Positions 58,094-64,000 of a stretch of DNA of 64,000 nucleotides are shown one piece after another. Source of the stretch: Pseudomonadota bacterium (lineage in GTDB: Bacteria; Pseudomonadota; Gammaproteobacteria; Burkholderiales; REEB80). How positions within the stretch are numbered: the first letter of the stretch is position 1; the number at the start of each line of letters is the position of its first letter. The notes beneath the pieces are model-generated. The model had not been told where the DNA came from. It was given only the letters and a program-made list of their open reading frames with translations, and did not search any database. The stretch spans positions 62,001 through 126,000 of the forward strand of contig JAGXAQ010000003.1 in the NCBI GenBank assembly GCA_018971485.1, written 5' to 3'. A program made the translations under genes and the position numbers.

Positions 58094-58915
58094 ATGATTA
58101 TGTCCGTTACAATAAAGACCCCCGATGAAATTGAAAAAATGCGAACGGCAGGAAGACTCGCATCTGAAGTTCTGGATTACATAACTCCTTATGTCAAACC
58201 CGGAGTAACCACTGGTGAGCTAGACCGACTATGTCATGATTTTATGGTTTATGAACAAAAAACAATACCAGCCCCATTGAATTACGCGCCACCAGGCCAT
58301 ACACCTTATCCCCGATCAATATGTACATCAGTTAACCATGTAATTTGCCATGGTATTCCTGGAGAAAAAATTCTAAAACATGGCGATATCATCAATCTGG
58401 ATATCACAGTCATCAAAGATGGATATCATGGCGACACATCCAGAATGTTTACAGTAGGCCAGCCCTCTATTCAGGCCAAGCGACTCTGTGATATTACATA
58501 TGAATGTATGTGGATTGGAATCGATCATGTTCGTCCTGGTGCCTATTTAGGTGATATTGGCTATCAAATTCAAAAACATGCAGAACAAAATGGCTTCAGC
58601 GTGGTTCGTGAATTTTGTGGGCATGGGATTGGCAAACGTTTTCATGAAGACCCGCAAGTATTACATTATGGTCAGCCAGGAACTGGTCTCAAACTAAAAG
58701 AAGGAATGATCTTCACTATAGAGCCCATGATCAATGCAGGCCGCCGCGATATCCGTCAGCTTGCTGATGGCTGGACTATCGTTACACGTGATCATTCTTT
58801 ATCTGCACAATGGGAACATACAGTCTTAGTCACGGCAGATTCCTATGAGATCCTCACTCAGTCTTCAGGTACACCAGCAAAACCTGCCTTTTTAAAGGCA
58901 ACCACTCTAGCTTGA
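58094..58915 (+). CDS. map: Methionine aminopeptidase type I
   Basis: ICTSVNHVICHGIP, DITVIKDGYHGDTSRMF, FCGHGIGKRFHEDP. Confidence 0.97.
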   Translation: MIMSVTIKTPDEIEKMRTAGRLASEVLDYITPYVKPGVTTGELDRLCHDFMVYEQKTIPAPLNYAPPGHTPYPRSICTSVNHVICHGIPGEKILKHGDIINLDITVIKDGYHGDTSRMFTVGQPSIQAKRLCDITYECMWIGIDHVRPGAYLGDIGYQIQKHAEQNGFSVVREFCGHGIGKRFHEDPQVLHYGQPGTGLKLKEGMIFTIEPMINAGRRDIRQLADGWTIVTRDHSLSAQWEHTVLVTADSYEILTQSSGTPAKPAFLKATTLA

Positions 58916-61489
58916 ATGAATACCACTGGATTACCTCTTCAAGTTACAACTTGGCGTGATTCGTTGTCACAGGGCCAGTTTTGTCTCAAACAGGCCTATT
59001 TTACCCGGACATCTGCTAAAATTCTTCTTGCAGGTTTGGCTGCCTTGGTTGATAAACATCTTGTTGAAATATGGAACCAGATAAAAATCCCATCTGATAT
59101 GTCACTCATAGCCGTTGGCGGTTATGGCCGAAATGAGCTCTACCCTTATTCAGACATCGATTTACTCATATTATTACCGGATGAGCAGTCCCAGCAAACT
59201 GATAAACTTGAATATTTTATTAGCATACTTTGGGATATAGGCCTCAATGTTGGCCATAGTATTCGTACTATTGATGATTGTATTCATCAGGCAGAAATCG
59301 ATGTAACGGTGCTGACAAACCTACTTGAATCACGTTTACTCTACGGCTCTCAAATTCAATTCAAACGCTTTCGTCAAGCTATTAACATGAATATTAACCG
59401 TACTGGTTATGCTAAAAGTAAATATGATGAACAAGTTAAACGACACTTAAGATATCATAATACCGCATATAATCTCGAGCCCAACTTAAAAGAAAGCCCC
59501 GGGGGATTGCGTGATCTTCATAGCATATTATGGATAGCAAGCGGGTTAGGAATCGGAAGCTCATATAAAACTATTTCAGAAGCAGGTTTTTTAACCCGAC
59601 AGGAAGTCAATGACCTTCATTCTCTAGAAAGAAAGCTGGCAGATTTACGTATCCACCTTCATTACCTGGCCAGAAGGCGCGAAGATCGTTTGCTTTTTGA
59701 ATATCAGGAGCTTCTTGCCAAACAGATAGGTTTTACTAAAAATTCACATCGTTTGGCCAGCGAACAATTCATGCAATATTATTTTCTTATTGCCAGAAGT
59801 GTCAGCCTATATAACGAAATATTACTCCAGGAAATGAGGGTAGCCATTGAACCTGGATCTGAACAACCCCATCCGGAAGGTATTTACTACCACAGAACAG
59901 GCCATAACCTTTCATTAAACAAAGGGGTTCAGTTTGAAACCAATCCAGATGCCTTACTTGATGGATTTGTCAGATTAGCCATGAACCCTAAACTGGAAAG
60001 CTTTTCACCTGATACACTCCGGGCAATTAAACAGTCCACTATACTCATTAACAAAAAATTTCGAGATAATCCAACGCATCAACAACAATTCATAACTATT
60101 CTGAATTATATCCAGACAGCCCCAAAAGTATTACGCCTTATGAATCACTATCGCGTTTTGGGTAAATATATACCAGCATTTGGTCGTATTATCGGGTTAA
60201 TGCAACATGATTTATTTCATGTCTATACAGTAGATGAACACATCTTATTTGTACTTGCCAATCTAGGGCGCTTTTTCAATGAGCCACCGGAAGACAGTTA
60301 TCCTTTACCCTACAAGTTGATGCGCGACTTCAGAAAGCCTGAAGTATTACTCTTAGCTGCATTATTTCATGATATTGCAAAAGGCCGGGGGGGTGATCAT
60401 TCCAGATTGGGGATGAAGGATATTAAACGTTTTTGTAATAAACATTACCTTGATAGCAATACATGCCTCCTTGCTTCATGGCTAGTTGAAAACCATCTCA
60501 TTATGTCTGCAACTTCCCAGAAAAAAGATTTAAGCGATCCTGTTGTCATTAAAACATTCGCTCACCTCGTCAAAGATGAATATCATCTCGACGCACTCAT
60601 GCTTCTGACAATTGCAGATATTCAAGGCACGAATCCAGATATCTGGAATGCCTGGAAAGGCAGGTTGCTTGTAGTTCTTTATGAACAGACAAAAAAATAT
60701 TTAAGGGGCGAACTTTCAAAAGGTCCCGCACGAATATCAGAAAAACAGAATCAAGCAAGGCGTAAAATGATTCAGCATACTTTGCCCAGCGGAATTGAAC
60801 ATCAACTATGGGCAACACTAGATGAAGATTACTTTATTGGGGAAGAAGTTGAAGACATTGTCTGGCATGCCAAAATACTTAATCAACAAGCCAATACAAA
60901 AAAAACCATCGTTAAAGCTAGAATTTTACCCAATAAACAAGGGATAAAAGTTCTGGTTTATACCCCCACCCAGCCTGCCCTTTTTCTTAAGCTTTCTCGA
61001 ACATTTGAACATTTGCAGTTCAATATTGTTGAAGCAAGACTCTATACCACTATAACTGGTTACGCACTTGATAGCTTTGTCGTGCTTAATGAAAATCTTA
61101 CAGCTTCAGGTTATCGTGATTTAATCAATTTTATTGAATATCAACTTCATGAAAACATATGTAATTCAGACATTCCTTTTTCAAAACCTACATTATATCC
61201 CCGTATTAATAGACAACTACGCCATTTTCCAATTACACCAGAAGTAAAACTCGAAAACAGAATTAAGACAGGAGAATACACTATATTGCTTCTTGCCGGA
61301 GATCGGCCCGGCCTATTATCTGTTATAGCTCAAGTATTGCACAATGCGCAGATTAATATTCAAAGTGCTCGGATTAATACCTTAGGTCATCGGGCAGAAG
61401 ACAGTTTTTATGTTCGGACAAAAAAACTTACTGATTTAGAAAAGAAAGAGTTACAGAATGCGCTTTTGGAAGCGCTCGAAACAAAATAA
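58916..61489 (+). CDS. glnD: [Protein-PII] uridylyltransferase GlnD
   Basis: VGGYGRNELYPYSDIDLLILLP nucleotidyltransferase, HD domain (LFHDIAKGRGGDHS), two ACT domains. Confidence 0.97.
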   Translation: MNTTGLPLQVTTWRDSLSQGQFCLKQAYFTRTSAKILLAGLAALVDKHLVEIWNQIKIPSDMSLIAVGGYGRNELYPYSDIDLLILLPDEQSQQTDKLEYFISILWDIGLNVGHSIRTIDDCIHQAEIDVTVLTNLLESRLLYGSQIQFKRFRQAINMNINRTGYAKSKYDEQVKRHLRYHNTAYNLEPNLKESPGGLRDLHSILWIASGLGIGSSYKTISEAGFLTRQEVNDLHSLERKLADLRIHLHYLARRREDRLLFEYQELLAKQIGFTKNSHRLASEQFMQYYFLIARSVSLYNEILLQEMRVAIEPGSEQPHPEGIYYHRTGHNLSLNKGVQFETNPDALLDGFVRLAMNPKLESFSPDTLRAIKQSTILINKKFRDNPTHQQQFITILNYIQTAPKVLRLMNHYRVLGKYIPAFGRIIGLMQHDLFHVYTVDEHILFVLANLGRFFNEPPEDSYPLPYKLMRDFRKPEVLLLAALFHDIAKGRGGDHSRLGMKDIKRFCNKHYLDSNTCLLASWLVENHLIMSATSQKKDLSDPVVIKTFAHLVKDEYHLDALMLLTIADIQGTNPDIWNAWKGRLLVVLYEQTKKYLRGELSKGPARISEKQNQARRKMIQHTLPSGIEHQLWATLDEDYFIGEEVEDIVWHAKILNQQANTKKTIVKARILPNKQGIKVLVYTPTQPALFLKLSRTFEHLQFNIVEARLYTTITGYALDSFVVLNENLTASGYRDLINFIEYQLHENICNSDIPFSKPTLYPRINRQLRHFPITPEVKLENRIKTGEYTILLLAGDRPGLLSVIAQVLHNAQINIQSARINTLGHRAEDSFYVRTKKLTDLEKKELQNALLEALETK

Positions 61490-61498
61490 GGTGATCAT

Positions 61499-61843
61499 AT
61501 GTTCAAACTGCTTATCCTGCTATTATTATCCGGATGTAGCTTTATAGCTACGCATCAAAACACAACTCAGCACAAATCTTCATCAGAAAATACACCACGC
61601 GCAGGACAGTCGACACCTCTCTTTTGGCCGGATCAAGTTATTGCGCGACAAGTAATTGCAGGCATCAATCATGATCCAATTATGATTGATGCCCATATTA
61701 TCGTATCTGTAAAGAACGGGAATGTTTTATTAAGAGGACATTGCCAATCAATCCGGCAAGCGTTAGATGCAGACGCAATTGCCGGGAAAGTAATAGGTGT
61801 TAAGCAAGTCATTGATGAAATAAGGGCACCAGGCCGATCTTAG
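61499..61843 (+). CDS. BON-domain lipoprotein
   Basis: Lipobox LLLSGCSF; BON-like ARQVIAGINHDPIMIDAHIIVSVKNGNVLLRGHCQS. Confidence 0.8.
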   Translation: MFKLLILLLLSGCSFIATHQNTTQHKSSSENTPRAGQSTPLFWPDQVIARQVIAGINHDPIMIDAHIIVSVKNGNVLLRGHCQSIRQALDADAIAGKVIGVKQVIDEIRAPGRS

Positions 61844-62328
61844 CCTGCTGGTTCAACACTAACACGGATATTCAATTCATTACCTGGATTATATGGTAAC
61901 GTATCTGTAAAAACATGCCCATTAAAACGATAAGTTACGCGGTAACCCTGAGGTTGGCGTACCCAATGATTCTGCATAACGCAATTTTGCTGAGGTTGGT
62001 TCATATTATTGGCAACATGGTTGCCTAACATGGCGCCTCCGATAGCACCAGCAATAGTGGCGGCCGTATTTCCACGCCCATTACCTACTTGGTGGCCTAT
62101 TAAGCCACCTGCAAGACCTCCAATCAGTGTACCGGCAGTTCCCGTACCTGGTGAGGAAGATGCCTCTGGTTGTGTATATCCACAAACCTGTTCCGGGCGG
62201 TTTACTTCAACATAAGCCGGTTCGCTGGATATCACTGTTGCCCGTTCAGAAAAAGCATGGATACCTATTGCCATGGCTGTATTACATATCCCAGCACTAA
62301 CTAATATCAGAACAATCTTTTTTATCAT
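61840..62328 (-). CDS. Glycine zipper 2TM domain protein
   Basis: GTLIGGLAGGLIGHQVGNGRGNTAATIAGAIGGAMLGNHV glycine zipper. Confidence 0.88.
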   Translation of the reverse strand: MIKKIVLILVSAGICNTAMAIGIHAFSERATVISSEPAYVEVNRPEQVCGYTQPEASSSPGTGTAGTLIGGLAGGLIGHQVGNGRGNTAATIAGAIGGAMLGNHVANNMNQPQQNCVMQNHWVRQPQGYRVTYRFNGHVFTDTLPYNPGNELNIRVSVEPAG

Positions 62329-62494
62329 GGAACTTCCCCTATGGCATCAAAACTCAGCAATTTTCAATATAACCAAAAATAACCCAGGCAACCCCAACCA
62401 ATTCGGAATATAAACCTAACTTATTAATAAAACATAAACAAGAAGCCATCACCTACAATTACGACACAAGTTCAAATCAGCAACAGTTCGTCTT

Positions 62495-62896
62495 TTATTT
62501 AATAATTCTTCTTACCTTTTCCTGCACCCTTTCATCAAACCGGTGAACATTAACAATAATACGTTCGTGTATCCCTTCCCCTATTTTTTCTACTTCATCT
62601 TCTGCGCTTAAATGAAATACCAGCCGTCGATCAACAACCTCAAGCAGATCTGCTTTTGCCCTTACACGCATTCCAACAGGTGTAGCTTTAAAATGGGAAA
62701 TGTGGAGACGCGTTCCAACAGTTTGATATCCCTCTTCCAGATACGCTTCCACTGCACCCAATGCCGCAGTTTCAAAAAAATTAACCAGAACAGGGGTTGC
62801 AAGAACCATAATGACCCCACTTCCTACATGAGAAGCAGTATGTTCTTGAGAAACTTTTATATCAACGCTAGAAGACAATCCGATTTTAAGATTCAT
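62495..62896 (-). CDS. Hot-dog thioesterase, fluoroacetyl-CoA thioesterase (FlK)-like family
   Basis: TASHVGSGVIMVLATPVLVNFFETAALGAVEAYLEEGYQTVGTRLHISHFKATPVG pattern. Confidence 0.8.
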   Translation of the reverse strand: MNLKIGLSSSVDIKVSQEHTASHVGSGVIMVLATPVLVNFFETAALGAVEAYLEEGYQTVGTRLHISHFKATPVGMRVRAKADLLEVVDRRLVFHLSAEDEVEKIGEGIHERIIVNVHRFDERVQEKVRRIIK

Positions 62897-62962
62897 ATTT
62901 TCTATTTAAGATGGTGGCTAATTTGTATTACATACCTAGTTGAATAAAAATAAAATTATTTT

Positions 62963-63526
62963 TTAGGCTGCATGTAAGCGACTGCTTGCCGGAACCCGGC
63001 TCATTAAATAATCCATTTGATCAGCCAAAATACGGCGGTTGATCAAAATAAAATGCTCATATCTATTAGGGATATAAGGTACATATAATAGAGGCATGCC
63101 TGATTGTTCAGGGGTACGGTTACCTTTTTTATGATTGCAAGCATGGCAAGAAGCAACAAGATTCATCCAGGTATGCTCACCACCTTGTGCCCTTGGTTGG
63201 ACATGATCCTGAGTCAACAGCCGGGTGGGATAAATTTCACCGCAATATGCACACATATGTCGATCACGAACAAACAAAGCATCGCTCATCACCTGAGGCG
63301 TAGCAAATGTAGCCACTCTCATCTCTGGGCCATCAACTGCGATAATGCTGCTTGCAGAAATAATTGATTGGCATCCCGTCAACCGGGATATTCCACCTCG
63401 ATAAGTAAAAGTCGTGTCACCCAAACTCCAAAGAATCATTCCACGCACATAATAACGAACTGCCTGTTCGCAATCGATCCATCTGCTTGGATAGCCGGCT
63501 ACATCAAGTGCCAAAATTTGAGGCAC
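62963..63526 (-). CDS. HNH endonuclease family protein
   Basis: CAYCGEIYPTRLLTQDHVQPRAQGGEHTWMNLVASCHACNHKKGNRTPEQ; GTG start at VPQILALDVAGYP preceded by GGGAGGGG. Confidence 0.9.
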   Translation of the reverse strand: MPQILALDVAGYPSRWIDCEQAVRYYVRGMILWSLGDTTFTYRGGISRLTGCQSIISASSIIAVDGPEMRVATFATPQVMSDALFVRDRHMCAYCGEIYPTRLLTQDHVQPRAQGGEHTWMNLVASCHACNHKKGNRTPEQSGMPLLYVPYIPNRYEHFILINRRILADQMDYLMSRVPASSRLHAA

Positions 63527-63698
63527 ATCCCCTCCCTTCCTTAATAAACACCTATAGCTATTAAGACAAGAAAAGCTCAAGCATGCATTGCTCTGCGCGT
63601 CATTATATACTGTCAAAAGGCATGAAATAAAGCACTGCCTGAAAGCTCTGGGTTTGCACCCAGACCTAATCTGTTTACGTGGAAAAAATCTAAGGAGG

Positions 63699-64000
63699 CT
63701 AATTGCTAGACTTGAAACGCTCAGGGTGAGCCCAAAAATCATTATTTAGCCATTCAGGGACAACTTTATATGAACTTAATGAAAACCCATAAAGTTGATA
63801 ACCTACTAAACATTCATCCCAAGACAGGAGTTGTTGTAACCCAAGTGCCAAAAAATCGTTTAATTGCCATAAATTATCTTCAGTTCGATGAATAACCCAA
63901 AGATTACCTCCGGTCCAATCTCTTAAGCGAGCAATTATATTCTCGGCTTTATCCTTGGGGAGGGAAACAAAATTCGCTGCAACGATAACAAGATCAAAAT
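63699..64000 (-). CDS. Partial hypothetical protein (DUF6231-like), 5' end beyond window
   Basis: Open minus frame to the window edge: FDLVIVAANFVSLPKDKAENIIARLRDWTGGNLWVIHRTEDNLWQLNDFLALGLQQLLSWDECLVGYQLYGFSLSSYKVVPEWLNNDFWAHPERFKSSN*. Confidence 0.65.
   Translation of the reverse strand, partial: FDLVIVAANFVSLPKDKAENIIARLRDWTGGNLWVIHRTEDNLWQLNDFLALGLQQLLSWDECLVGYQLYGFSLSSYKVVPEWLNNDFWAHPERFKSSN

Noticed and set aside
62963-63526. HNH endonuclease as homing endonuclease or mobile element
   Set aside because: No intron, intein or repeat boundaries seen; stand-alone HNH proteins of this type are common chromosomal genes.

Overview
The window looks like a moderately AT-rich proteobacterial chromosome. 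The gene order (rpoE-rseA-rseB-mucD-lepA-lepB-rnc-era-recO-pdxJ-acpS-nagZ-uvrC-pgsA; rpsB-tsf-pyrH-frr-uppS-cdsA-dxr-rseP-bamA-ompH-lpxD-fabZ-lpxA-lpxB; pyrG-kdsA-eno-ftsB) and a DUF4936-like gene suggest a betaproteobacterium, possibly Nitrosomonadales (inference). Most of the window is housekeeping. The notable parts are: (i) positions 1-6117, a Hyf/complex-I-like membrane cluster whose 'hydrogenase' large subunit has lost the Ni-binding cysteines, i.e. an energy-converting-hydrogenase-related (Ehr-type) complex; (ii) positions ~6934-10232, a GC-rich, degenerate Tn21/Tn501-type mercury-resistance element (merR / merTPA / tnpA remnant) bounded by recognisable 38-bp terminal inverted repeats and lying between pgsA and tRNA-Gly/tRNA-Cys, which are adjacent in many proteobacteria; (iii) an orphan DNA methyltransferase between rpoE and nadB; (iv) a CBS-domain/CoA-ester-lyase pair where rnhB is often found next to lpxB; (v) a glyA-sga-hpr C2/serine-pathway cluster; (vi) a 726-bp intergenic region with clustered DnaA-box-like sites beside an AT-rich stretch. 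I found no CRISPR array, rRNA or prophage. All family assignments come from reading the protein sequences; no database search was run.
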